Assembly (NCBI RefSeq): GCF_000344805.1
Contig: NC_020453.1
Coordinates: 3,038,001-3,102,000, forward strand
Reading direction: 5' to 3'
DNA length: 64,000 nucleotides
Source of the DNA: Bradyrhizobium oligotrophicum S58
Lineage (GTDB): Bacteria; Pseudomonadota; Alphaproteobacteria; Rhizobiales; Xanthobacteraceae
The position numbers were made by a program, and so were the translations under genes. This document shows, piece after piece, positions 32,357 through 39,892 of this stretch; the stretch's first letter is position 1, and each line of letters opens with the position of its first letter. Under the pieces are notes generated by a model, which was not told where the DNA came from, did no database searches, and worked only from the letters and a program-made list of their open reading frames with translations.

Positions 32357-32385
32357 AGTTTGGTATATGATATGCCAATAGACAA
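32357..32385 (-). promoter_or_regulatory. promoter of OxlT-like paralog 2 with GntR-type operator (site c)
   Basis: On the minus strand, -35 TTGTCT (32380-32385) and -10 CAAACT (32357-32362) flank the palindrome TTGGTATATGATATGCCAA (32360-32378, plus-strand reading) with 17-base spacing. Confidence 0.75.
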
Positions 32386-32519
32386 GCAGAATCCTCAGCT
32401 CGTTCTTTTCCGCACAGCCTTGCGATCGGCAAAAAACCCCGCAGAAGCAAGGCAAAACGCTGCAGCGACAATACGACGCAGCGGCGTCTGTTTGTAGATC
32501 AACTATCGGAGTAGGGTCT

Positions 32520-34019
32520 TCAGGCAGTCGCTGCCCGCAGCCGACTATAACCTTCCTGAAGCGCCGACCAGAACAGCGCGATCAGTCCGAGCACCATGAT
32601 CGTGCCGACGAGCGCGTTGGAAAAGAACACGGCGAGCGATCCCTGGGATCCCAGCAGCGACTGTCGGAACGCCTCCTCGGCCTTGTCGCCGAGCACGATT
32701 GCGAGCACCAGCGGGGCGAGGGGATAGCCGCATTTCTTGAACAGATAGCCGAGCACGCCGAACACCAGCATCAGCACGACGTCGAACGTGCTGCTATGCA
32801 CGGAATAGGCGCCGATCGCACAGAGCACGAGGATGAGTGGTGCGACGATGCTGAAGGGAATGCGCAGGATCGCCGCGAAGATCGGAACGCAGGTCAGGAC
32901 CACCAGCAGCCCGGCGAGATTGCCGAGATACATCGAGGCTATCAGCCCCCAGACGAATTCCTTCTGCTCGACGAACAGCATCGGGCCGGGCTGCAGCCCC
33001 CAGATCAGGAGGCCGCCGAGCAGCACCGCTGCTGTGGGCGAGCCGGGTACGCCGAGCGACAGCATCGGCAGCAGCGCCGCCGTGCCTGCGGCATGGGCCG
33101 CCGTTTCCGGCGCAACGACGCCCTCGATCTCGCCCTTGCCGAAGGTCTTGCCGCGCCTGGAAAGACGCTTGGCGATGCCGTAGCTCATGAACGAGGCCGG
33201 CGTGGCGCCGGCCGGCGTGATGCCCATCCAGCAGCCGATCAGGCAGGAGCGCAGCGACGTCATCCAGTATGCCGGCATCTCCTTCCAGGTGTGAAGCACG
33301 ACCCGCAGATTGATCTGCGCGTTGCCGCCGCGGAAGCTCAGGCCTTCCTCCATGGTGAGCAGGATCTCGCCGATGCCGAACAGGCCGATGACGGCGATCA
33401 GGAAGTCGAAGCCGTTGAGCAGTTCGGTGATGCCGAAGGTGAGCCGGAGCTGGCCGGTGATGGAATCGAGCCCGACAGCGGCGAGCGCGAAACCGATCAT
33501 CATCGCCGCGATCGTCTTGAACGGCGGCTCCTTGCTCAGGCCGACGAAACTGCAGAATGCGAGAAAATAGACGGCGAATTTCTCGGCCGGCCCGAACTTG
33601 AGCGCGAAGCTCGCGACCAGTGGCGCGACCAGCGTGATCATCACGACCGCGAACAGCGCGCCAACGAACGACGAAGTGAATGCCGCCGTCAGCGCCTCGC
33701 CGGCCTTGCCCTGCTGCGCCATCGGATAGCCGTCGAACGTCGTCGCGACCGACCATGGTTCGCCGGGGATGTTGAACAAAATCGACGTGATCGCGCCGCC
33801 GAACAGCGCGCCCCAGTAGATGCAGGACAGCATGATGATGGCCGAGGTCGGCGGCATGCTGAAGGTCAGCGGCAGCAGGATCGCAACGCCGTTGGCGCCG
33901 CCCAGTCCCGGCAGCACGCCGATGATCACCCCGAGCACGATGCCGAGAATCATCACCATGATGTTGAAGGGCTGAAGCGCGACCGCGAAGCCGTGAAACA
34001 GATTGGCGAGTTCTTCCAT
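32520..34019 (-). CDS. tripartite tricarboxylate transporter, large membrane subunit (TctA family)
   Basis: The 499-residue protein has 11-12 hydrophobic segments and the TctA signatures GVLPGLGGANGVAILLPLTF and IPGEPWSVATTFDGYPMAQQGKAGEAL near the start, plus PAGATPASFMSYGIAKR in the middle. It forms the conduit of a solute-binding-protein-dependent secondary carrier for carboxylates. ATG at 34017-34019 has AGGA upstream; an in-frame TTG at 34037 is an alternative. It lies 33 bases after tctB in a tctC-tctB-tctA operon. The substrate is unknown, and context makes oxalate or another dicarboxylate plausible. A T-rich stretch near 32433 may stop transcription. Confidence 0.92.
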   Translation of the reverse strand: MEELANLFHGFAVALQPFNIMVMILGIVLGVIIGVLPGLGGANGVAILLPLTFSMPPTSAIIMLSCIYWGALFGGAITSILFNIPGEPWSVATTFDGYPMAQQGKAGEALTAAFTSSFVGALFAVVMITLVAPLVASFALKFGPAEKFAVYFLAFCSFVGLSKEPPFKTIAAMMIGFALAAVGLDSITGQLRLTFGITELLNGFDFLIAVIGLFGIGEILLTMEEGLSFRGGNAQINLRVVLHTWKEMPAYWMTSLRSCLIGCWMGITPAGATPASFMSYGIAKRLSRRGKTFGKGEIEGVVAPETAAHAAGTAALLPMLSLGVPGSPTAAVLLGGLLIWGLQPGPMLFVEQKEFVWGLIASMYLGNLAGLLVVLTCVPIFAAILRIPFSIVAPLILVLCAIGAYSVHSSTFDVVLMLVFGVLGYLFKKCGYPLAPLVLAIVLGDKAEEAFRQSLLGSQGSLAVFFSNALVGTIMVLGLIALFWSALQEGYSRLRAATA

Positions 34020-34052
34020 GCCAGCTTGGTCCTGCAACCCCTCAGCGAATTG

Positions 34053-34547
34053 TCATAGTCCGAGCCATTCCTCGACCGGTCCCTTGGGCAGAGGGACCAT
34101 GAACCAGCGCTCGAAGATCAGATAGGTCACGACCGGCATTCCGATCGCGACCGCTGCGACCGTGAGCCAGCCATATTTGCCAAGCCATCGCATGAACCAG
34201 GCGATGAAGAGCATGGAGGCGACGTAGATGCCGGTGAAAGGCAGGGCGCCGACATAGATCGCCGTCGGCACCACCACGCTCATGACCTGGCGCAACTGGC
34301 CCCATTCGGCAAAGACGCCGCCGTCATCCTCGCGCAGCGTGTTGCGGACGTTCATCGCGCTCGCCGCGACGATGAGGAGGCCGACATAGAAGGGGAAGAA
34401 CCCGGCGCGCGGCCCTTCGGCGCCCCAATTGATTCCGGCCTTGACGCTGCCGAAGATCACGATGATCCCGAACAGCGCGATGCCGAGCGTGACGCCGAGC
34501 TCGACCGATTTGCGGCTCGGGCCGGCAGATCCACCGTGGCTGCTCAT
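34053..34547 (-). CDS. tripartite tricarboxylate transporter, small membrane subunit (TctB family)
   Basis: The 164-residue protein has four predicted transmembrane helices, beginning SRKSVELGVTLGIALFGIIV and ending near WLTVAAVAIGMPVVTYLIFE. This is the TctB pattern: low sequence conservation but constant topology. It pairs with the TctA-like protein encoded just downstream. Start ATG at 34545-34547 is nine bases past the stop of the binding-protein gene, so the three genes are co-transcribed. Confidence 0.88.
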   Translation of the reverse strand: MSSHGGSAGPSRKSVELGVTLGIALFGIIVIFGSVKAGINWGAEGPRAGFFPFYVGLLIVAASAMNVRNTLREDDGGVFAEWGQLRQVMSVVVPTAIYVGALPFTGIYVASMLFIAWFMRWLGKYGWLTVAAVAIGMPVVTYLIFERWFMVPLPKGPVEEWLGL

Positions 34548-34556
34548 GCGAACCGC

Positions 34557-35555
34557 TCAATTCGAGGCAAGGAAGCCGGCCTCCTTCATCAGGAGCTCGT
34601 GACGCTTCTCCTCGGTCTCGACCCATTTGGCGTAGTCGGCACCGGTCATGAAGGTGGTGTTGAAGGCGCCGGTCTTCATGAAGTCCTGCCACTCCGGGGT
34701 CTCCCGAACCTTCTTGAACAGATCGACGTAGTATTCGATCTGGTCCTTGGTGGCCCGCGGTGACATGAAGATGCCGCGCAGCATCAGATACGCGATGTCG
34801 AGGCCTTGCGACTTGCAGGTCGGAATGTCCTTCCAGGCCTTGCCGTCCATGATCTGCTCGTCATAGCCCATCGACTTGTCATCGAACACGCAGAGCGGCC
34901 GGACCTTCCCGCCGCGCCATTGCGCGACTGCCTCGATCGGATTGTTGACCGTGGAATCGATGTGGTTGCCGACCAGCTGGACGGCGACTTCGCCGCCGCC
35001 CTTGTAGGGAATGTAGGTGAACTTCGCGCCGGTGGCCTTCTCCATCGCCACCGTGATGATCTGGTCTTCCTGCTTCGACCCGGTGCCACCCATCTTCAAG
35101 GTGCCACCGGCTTGCTTGACGGCGTCGATGTAGTCCTTCGCCGTGGTGTAGGGCTTCTCGGCGTTGACCCAGAGCACGAACTCGTCGAGCGCCAGCATCG
35201 CGACCGGGGTGAGATCCTTCCAGTTGAAGGGAATCCCCGTCGCCAGCGGGGTCGTGAACAGGTTCGACAGAGTGATGATGATCTTATGCGGATTGCCAGC
35301 CGATGCCTTGACGTCGAGGAAGCCTTCGCCGCCGGCCCCACCGGACTTGTTGATCACGACCAGCGGCTGCTTCATCAGATTGTGCTTGGTCACGATGCCC
35401 TGGATCGTGCGGGCCATCTGGTCGGCGCCGCCGCCTGTTCCGGCGGGAACGATGAACTCGACGGGCCGGACAGGCTCCCAGGCCGCGAGAGCCGGGATGT
35501 GCCCCGCCGCGAGGGCGATGCCGGCCGCGACGGCCACGCGCACAGAACGCTTCAT
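34557..35555 (-). CDS. tripartite tricarboxylate transporter, solute-binding protein (TctC/Bug family)
   Basis: The 332-residue protein begins with a Sec signal peptide (KRSVRVAVAAGIALAAG, cleavage near ALA-AW at about residue 24). The mature Bug fold follows, with VEFIVPAGTGGGADQMART and YIPYKGGGEVAVQLVGNHID, the loops that hold a carboxylate ligand. It would capture the substrate in the periplasm and pass it to TctAB. First gene of the operon. No copy of the 19-bp palindrome is present upstream, only a half-like TTTGGTATG near 35784, so control may differ from the antiporters. Confidence 0.92.
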   Translation of the reverse strand: MKRSVRVAVAAGIALAAGHIPALAAWEPVRPVEFIVPAGTGGGADQMARTIQGIVTKHNLMKQPLVVINKSGGAGGEGFLDVKASAGNPHKIIITLSNLFTTPLATGIPFNWKDLTPVAMLALDEFVLWVNAEKPYTTAKDYIDAVKQAGGTLKMGGTGSKQEDQIITVAMEKATGAKFTYIPYKGGGEVAVQLVGNHIDSTVNNPIEAVAQWRGGKVRPLCVFDDKSMGYDEQIMDGKAWKDIPTCKSQGLDIAYLMLRGIFMSPRATKDQIEYYVDLFKKVRETPEWQDFMKTGAFNTTFMTGADYAKWVETEEKRHELLMKEAGFLASN

Positions 35556-35867
35556 CGACTTCTCCCCTTCATTCCCAGACAGCGGCGGCTTCTTTTGGCC
35601 GCTTTGCCCGATCGAACCACTTCCCGTGTGTCGATCCCGGCCGGTGTCATTTCATCCATCGTGACGAGCCGCAGGTCGCTGCAAGCCTCGGCTTCTCCCG
35701 CAGAGCCATTGCAGCCAAAAGTTGCATTGGCGGCCGGAACCGTGCAGCAGGAGGTGCCTCCACAGCCTATCGACCGATTTGATTTTGGTATGAAGAGGTG
35801 ACCGACCGCAATTGAGGAGATCGCCTGGGATCCCTCCGGGGCGGATTTGTCGCAGCCCGTGGTGGTC
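35556..35867. other. leader region of the tct operon without a gene
   Basis: The 312 bases hold no supported coding frame. A TTTTGGTATG near 35783 resembles half of the shared palindrome, but no second half follows. The promoter of the solute-binding protein gene must lie here but is not distinct by eye. Confidence 0.4.
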
Positions 35868-35898
35868 GCAAAAAGCAAAAGCCCCGGAGGTCCGGGGC
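35868..35898 (-). terminator. intrinsic terminator after the 45-residue gene
   Basis: GCCCCGGA and TCCGGGGC pair closely at 35881-35898. Read on the minus strand, the stem is followed by TTTTGCTTTTTGC. It ends the short transcript of the gene at 35951-36088. Confidence 0.85.
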
Positions 35899-35950
35899 TC
35901 TTGATTGGACTTCGGTGCTTTCTTGCGCGCGAAGGAAGCGCGCAGGGTGC

Positions 35951-36088
35951 TCAGAGGCCGAAATAGGGCAGGTCGCCGTTGCGGTTGGCGGCACGGGCGC
36001 TGGTCATCAGCACGCGGTCGAGGGCGGCGAGGAAGCGGCCGAACAGCGACACGGACTGAACCAGGGGGAGGGCGACGGTCTTGGACAT
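35951..36088 (-). CDS. 45-residue protein under an oxalate-regulon operator
   Basis: The ATG at 36086-36088, with GGAGAG upstream, opens a 45-codon frame: MSKTVALPLVQSVSLFGRFL, an amphipathic helix (AALDRVLMTSARAANRNG), then DLPYFGL at the C-terminus. The gene has its own promoter with a 19-bp palindrome and its own terminator, so it is a complete small transcription unit and not a leader. No metal site, signal peptide or full transmembrane helix is present; the first 25 residues are hydrophobic enough for membrane-surface contact. I recognise no characterised family. Shared control with oxalate genes suggests a role in oxalate or formate use. Confidence 0.75.
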   Translation of the reverse strand: MSKTVALPLVQSVSLFGRFLAALDRVLMTSARAANRNGDLPYFGL

Positions 36089-36134
36089 GATTTTCTCTCC
36101 ATCAGTGGGGCGGTAGGACGTTCTGACTGAGGAG

Positions 36135-36163
36135 AATTTACGTATACCAGATGCCAGATACAA
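36135..36163 (-). promoter_or_regulatory. promoter of the 45-residue gene with GntR-type operator (site d)
   Basis: On the minus strand, -35 TTGTAT (36158-36163) and -10 TAAATT (36135-36140) have a 17-base spacer. The spacer contains TACGTATACCAGATGCCAG (36139-36157, plus-strand reading), in which the right half is perfect and the left half weaker. The transcript leader would be about 40 bases. Confidence 0.7.
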
Positions 36164-36450
36164 CGGATCATATTGCATAGCGGTATGAGGATTTTGCGAT
36201 GCAGCAGAAATGCCACGATTGGAGTTTTGAATTGAAAACGTCATTCTTATACGGAAACAGCCGCCCAATGGTGGCTCCGGGATCGTCTATGGTATTTAGA
36301 TATTGATGCGACCGATCCGCTGCCTCCTTGGGTGAGCCGGATCGGGCGCGCGCCCGAAATCGTTGTGTCGGCGACCTCGACGAGCGTTTCCTGATAATCC
36401 GGCAGCCGTTGTTTGGTTGAGCTCTCGCGATGACAGTGGGGTCTATCAAC

Positions 36451-36646
36451 CTGACGGAGGATCTCGTCGGTGTGCTCGCCGAGCCGGGGCAACCCGTGAC
36501 GTCGGCCGGGTTGTCCGACAGCTTGATCGGGTTGCCGACCGGGAGGGACTTGCCGCGGGCCGGGTGGTCGACCTGGACCAGGGTCCCGTGGTGCGCAGCT
36601 ATTCGTCCGCGGCGATCTCCTTCATCGACAGATCGGCCGCAGGGCA
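36451..36646 (-). pseudogene. frc 3' fragment (remnant 1)
   Basis: Read on the minus strand, this stretch encodes [10 protein letters not shown], then after a frame change [20 protein letters not shown] and SDNPADVT, and then in another frame [11 protein letters not shown]. It matches the formyl-CoA transferase gene at 56282-57559 over about 195 bases with frameshifts. It has neither start nor end of the gene. Homology stops after [11 protein letters not shown]. The flanks (36164-36450 and 36647-36664) carry no gene I can support. Confidence 0.85.
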
Positions 36647-36664
36647 ACCACCGCAAGCTCGGGC

Positions 36665-37750
36665 TCAGTCTCCTGAACCTTTCAGCCAGGAGGAAATCGT
36701 CTGGTTCAGATAGTCGCTCGCTTCATGCTGAATGAAGTGGCCTACTCCGGGAACGATTTTGACCGTCAGGTTTTCGGGAGTTTCCATCCATGATTTTTCC
36801 AAATCAAGAGTGCTAAGCAAGGCATGGGTCTCCTCGAGTCCGTGCACATGCAAGACCGGGCATTTGATCAAGGCGTCGTAGATTTTCTTCAGGGTTGGAT
36901 CGACGAGGTTGAGCGCAAACTGTGAGAAGCTGTAGTTGGCCTTGTAATAACTCATCATGGACAAGATCGACGATTTCGCGAAAGCCTCGATGTAGCGACG
37001 CTTGACGTCCGGATCGACGACCCAATACGCCAAATCTTCTGCTGTCAGATTGTCGCCTCCGCCTCGAGCGAAGAACCGCGTGGCGTAGGCGCTGGCCCGG
37101 GACTGTGCGACAGGATGGTTCCAGGGGAGCAATTCCTTCATGATGGCGCCGGGATGAGGAACGCTGAGGACGACGAGTCTTTCGATCAGAGCCGGATTTT
37201 GCCCGGTGAACAGCCACGACAAAGCGGCGCCCCAATCGTGCCCAATCAGGATGGCCTTGCGACCGTTCCTCTCTGCATCGATCACCGCACGGAGGTCATC
37301 GAGGAGAACCGGAATCTTGTAGTTCTCGATACCTTCCGGCCGATCGCTCAAATCGTAACCGCGCAGATCGAGAGCGACCACCTGATAATGTGCTGAAAAT
37401 GTCTGGATCTGATTTCGCCAGGAATACCAGAAGTCGGGAAATCCGTGAACGAACACCATGAGCGGCTTCTTGTCGGATCCCATGGTGACGTAGTGGATTT
37501 TCGTTCCGGCGTTGTCCGCATATTTGTGCTGAAGGTTCGGATCCCTATCGATATTGACGGCAGACTCGCTCAAGGCGGCCGGGATTTTATTGTGCCAGAC
37601 GGCGTCGCCCGACGTCTCCCCGGACGCAACGTGGGTGAACATCGCAGTAAACATGGCGGCTCCTAACAGCATCATCGCGCGGGATCCAACGGCCTTCTCA
37701 GTGATCCCTTTCGCCAGGACAGCCGACGAAATCGAAGTCGTTCGAACCAT
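36665..37750 (-). CDS. alpha/beta hydrolase, epoxide hydrolase-like, exported
   Basis: The 361-residue protein has a hydrophobic N-terminal segment (residues 26-44, [19 protein letters not shown]) that suggests export or membrane anchoring. A canonical hydrolase core follows: oxyanion [10 protein letters not shown] at 102-111, nucleophile D172 in GHDWGAA and histidine H338 in GVGHFIQHE. An Asp nucleophile with HGFP points to epoxide hydrolases or haloalkane dehalogenases more than esterases. The acid is probably at HGLEE. The ATG at 37748-37750 has AAGGA upstream. It is divergent from a TetR gene with two perfect operators between, so induction by a lipophilic substrate is plausible. Confidence 0.85.
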   Translation of the reverse strand: MVRTTSISSAVLAKGITEKAVGSRAMMLLGAAMFTAMFTHVASGETSGDAVWHNKIPAALSESAVNIDRDPNLQHKYADNAGTKIHYVTMGSDKKPLMVFVHGFPDFWYSWRNQIQTFSAHYQVVALDLRGYDLSDRPEGIENYKIPVLLDDLRAVIDAERNGRKAILIGHDWGAALSWLFTGQNPALIERLVVLSVPHPGAIMKELLPWNHPVAQSRASAYATRFFARGGGDNLTAEDLAYWVVDPDVKRRYIEAFAKSSILSMMSYYKANYSFSQFALNLVDPTLKKIYDALIKCPVLHVHGLEETHALLSTLDLEKSWMETPENLTVKIVPGVGHFIQHEASDYLNQTISSWLKGSGD

Positions 37751-37848
37751 TTGAGGGCTTCCTTGCCGCAATCTGGGCGCGACCCCGCATCACCGGGCGC
37801 AGACGTCCGGGCTTCGGATTTTTGTCGGTTGCAGGCGGGATCGTTTTC

Positions 37849-37882
37849 TATGGTGATCACCATACTATGGCGATCGCCATAG
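37849..37882. promoter_or_regulatory. two adjacent perfect 16- and 18-bp palindromes (TetR operators)
   Basis: TATGGTGATCACCATA (37849-37864) and CTATGGCGATCGCCATAG (37865-37882) are perfect palindromes that abut directly. They lie between the divergent hydrolase and TetR genes, 33 bases before the TetR start. Their common core TATGGYGATCRCCATA is a convincing TetR-family operator that could repress both genes. Confidence 0.85.
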
Positions 37883-37914
37883 AAGTGTCAAGCGAACCAT
37901 GGTAGGTTGCGGGA

Positions 37915-38532
37915 ATGCCCCGCAAGACCGACGCTCGCGCCCGCGCGATTGCCACTGCCCAGCGACTGTTTCGCATCCAAGGTTACACTGCGACCGGGTT
38001 GAACCAGATCATTGAAGAAAGCGGCTCGCCCAAGGGATCGTTCTATTTCCACTTTCCGCGCGGCAAGGCACAGCTCGCAGAAGAAGCAATCGATCACTAC
38101 GTTGCCAGTCGAATTGCCGTATTGCGCAGTATCTCGGCGAATACGGCGGGTGACGCCGTGAAGTTTGTTCATCAGATTTTCAGCGCATTCGCTGCCGAAA
38201 TGGTCGCCTCTGACTTCCAGTATGGATGTCTCATGCAAAACCTGGCGAACGAGCTCCCCGCGCTCGACGCCGAGCTGACCAAGCGGGTCGCGCGCGGATT
38301 TGTCGATTCGACCGAGATCGTTGCGGAGCACTTCAGGGGATGCGGTTTCGCGTCCGCGCGCGCGTCCTCCGCCGCAGCGGCATTGGTCGCCGCCGTCGAG
38401 GGCGCGCGAACGATCGCCCGCCTGGAACGCACGCCGGCGATATTCGAGGCGCTGGCGGACGTCAGCGTCCGGGGGTGGGCTGCGCCCAAAGCTGATCAAG
38501 GTTCCGGGTCAGCTCGGCGGCGCGGCTCATAG
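37915..38532 (+). CDS. TetR/AcrR family repressor
   Basis: The 205-residue protein has an N-terminal TetR helix-turn-helix (ARAIATAQRLFRIQGYTATG, LNQIIEESGSPKGSFYFHFP) and a helical ligand domain with FQYGCLMQNLANELPALDAE, a pattern of the YxaF/LmrA-like subgroup. The C-terminal 15 residues are low-complexity and may be an extension into non-conserved DNA. It is divergent from the epoxide-hydrolase-like gene, and the two palindromes between them are its likely binding sites. Confidence 0.9.
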   Translation: MPRKTDARARAIATAQRLFRIQGYTATGLNQIIEESGSPKGSFYFHFPRGKAQLAEEAIDHYVASRIAVLRSISANTAGDAVKFVHQIFSAFAAEMVASDFQYGCLMQNLANELPALDAELTKRVARGFVDSTEIVAEHFRGCGFASARASSAAAALVAAVEGARTIARLERTPAIFEALADVSVRGWAAPKADQGSGSARRRGS

Positions 38533-38573
38533 CTGCGACCCTGGACCGTCTTGCCGCTGCGATTACGGTCATC

Positions 38574-38603
38574 GCGTCGGCCGGGCTGTCCGAGAGCTTG
38601 ATC
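38574..38603 (-). pseudogene. very short frc-like scrap (remnant 2)
   Basis: About 30 bases match the frc segment that encodes IKLSDSPAD with two mismatches, in the same orientation. The surrounding 38533-39160 region has no supported gene; several short frames exist without family resemblance. The match is short, so it is tentative. Confidence 0.45.
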
Positions 38604-39160
38604 GTCGATGATCTCCAGATCCGAAATGGGCCAAGGCGTCCAATCAACAGGACGGCGCCGAGCCATGGGCGGCTTGCCGGCGGGCATCTTCCGATGCACT
38701 TTTTGTGCTTTGCGGCGACCACGATCAGCGAGGCCGTGAGGATGTACCTCAAACGTTATCTTAAGCTCTAACCGCTAACATCGTGAACGTCACCGGCGAG
38801 CCGATAGCGGGAAATGATTGCGTCGACCTTGAAGACATCGCGAATAGCAGTCGTATCGGAGCGCTATTCCAAACGCATCAACGATAGGCCCTGGCAGATG
38901 GCAAAGCCCGTTCCAGGCCCACGGGCGACTTTGCCGTGAATCAAAACACGCCCTGAACGAAAACAGGAAGTAGCTGATCTTCACCTGCCCCTGACCACGG
39001 TACCGGTTCCAGCTTGCGCTTGATCTCGGTGGGCGCATCCCGACCTGGTCACCGCCGAAGGGAAATCCGAAATGTCATTGCAGACAAGCAGGCCGGGGTT
39101 TGCAACCACATCGTGAAGTCCTTAGAACAGAGACGCTGAAGGGAAAGCCGGGGAATTCTG

Positions 39161-39682
39161 ATGATTGCGCCAGAAGAAGAGAAGGTGCTGAAGACGCATC
39201 TGGTCGAGATGTTCGGCCACATGAGCAGCATGCGGCGGGAATTCGCCGCTCTTCAAGGTGACAGCAAGGGCAGTTTCGCGAAGATGACAGACACCCTCGA
39301 CGCGATCGTCGAGAGTACGGAGTCGGCCGGGAACGCGATCCTCGAAAGCATGGAGGCGATCGGCGCCAGCGTCGCGAAGCTGCAGAGCGTCGACGACCCG
39401 ATTGCCGCGTCGGTATCCGACGAGATCATCGACAACACAAACAAGGTGTTCGAGGCTTGCGCGTTTCAGGACCTCACAGGGCAGCGGATCACCCGCGTGG
39501 TCAAGTCGCTGCAGTTCATGGAGGACCACATCAACCGGCTGGTCCGCATGTGGGGAAAAGAGGAACTGGCACGGCTCGCCGCCGAGATGGCTGTCCCAGC
39601 CGGCGCCCCAGACCTGTTGGAGGGCCCGAAGCGTCCGGGCGTGGCGATTTCCCAGGACGACATCGACAAGCTGTTCACGTGA
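39161..39682 (+). CDS. CheZ-like chemotaxis phosphatase domain protein
   Basis: The 173-residue, mostly helical protein contains the CheZ-type motif ACAFQDLTGQRITRVVKSLQ, with the acidic residue and glutamine (D-L-T-G-Q) that activate water in CheY-P dephosphorylation. The C-terminus ISQDDIDKLFT resembles the CheY-binding tail peptides of CheZ and FliM. The N-terminal half is a long helix suited to a dimeric bundle. No che, fli or receiver gene is adjacent, so it is an orphan whose partner CheY must lie elsewhere. The ribosome site before the ATG at 39161 is weak. Confidence 0.8.
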   Translation: MIAPEEEKVLKTHLVEMFGHMSSMRREFAALQGDSKGSFAKMTDTLDAIVESTESAGNAILESMEAIGASVAKLQSVDDPIAASVSDEIIDNTNKVFEACAFQDLTGQRITRVVKSLQFMEDHINRLVRMWGKEELARLAAEMAVPAGAPDLLEGPKRPGVAISQDDIDKLFT

Positions 39683-39697
39683 ACGGCCTCAAACCCG

Positions 39698-39796
39698 ATG
39701 TCCATAGCGGCGAACGATCAGATCGAGGCGGCGCTCGACCAGATCGATCGGGACGAGGATTGTCCTGAGATTTCTCTGGAGGACGCGGCAGAATGA
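39698..39796 (+). CDS. possible 32-residue acidic ORF
   Basis: An ATG 15 bases after the CheZ-like stop opens MSIAANDQIEAALDQIDRDE followed by 12 more, mostly acidic, residues. It is close enough for translational coupling, but no ribosome site is clear and no family is known. It may be chance. Confidence 0.3.
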   Translation: MSIAANDQIEAALDQIDRDEDCPEISLEDAAE

Positions 39797-39892
39797 GTTG
39801 CTGCAACCTTTACTGCGCAGAATGATCAATTTTGAATGAATCGGGCACGAGGTTCGGTTCAGGTTCAAAGCTGACATCATCGACGGCGCCGA

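Noticed and set aside
35783..35793. TTTTGGTATG as a seventh oxalate operator before the tct operon
   Set aside because: Only one half-site is present, with no mirrored half at the right distance, and no promoter spacing around it.
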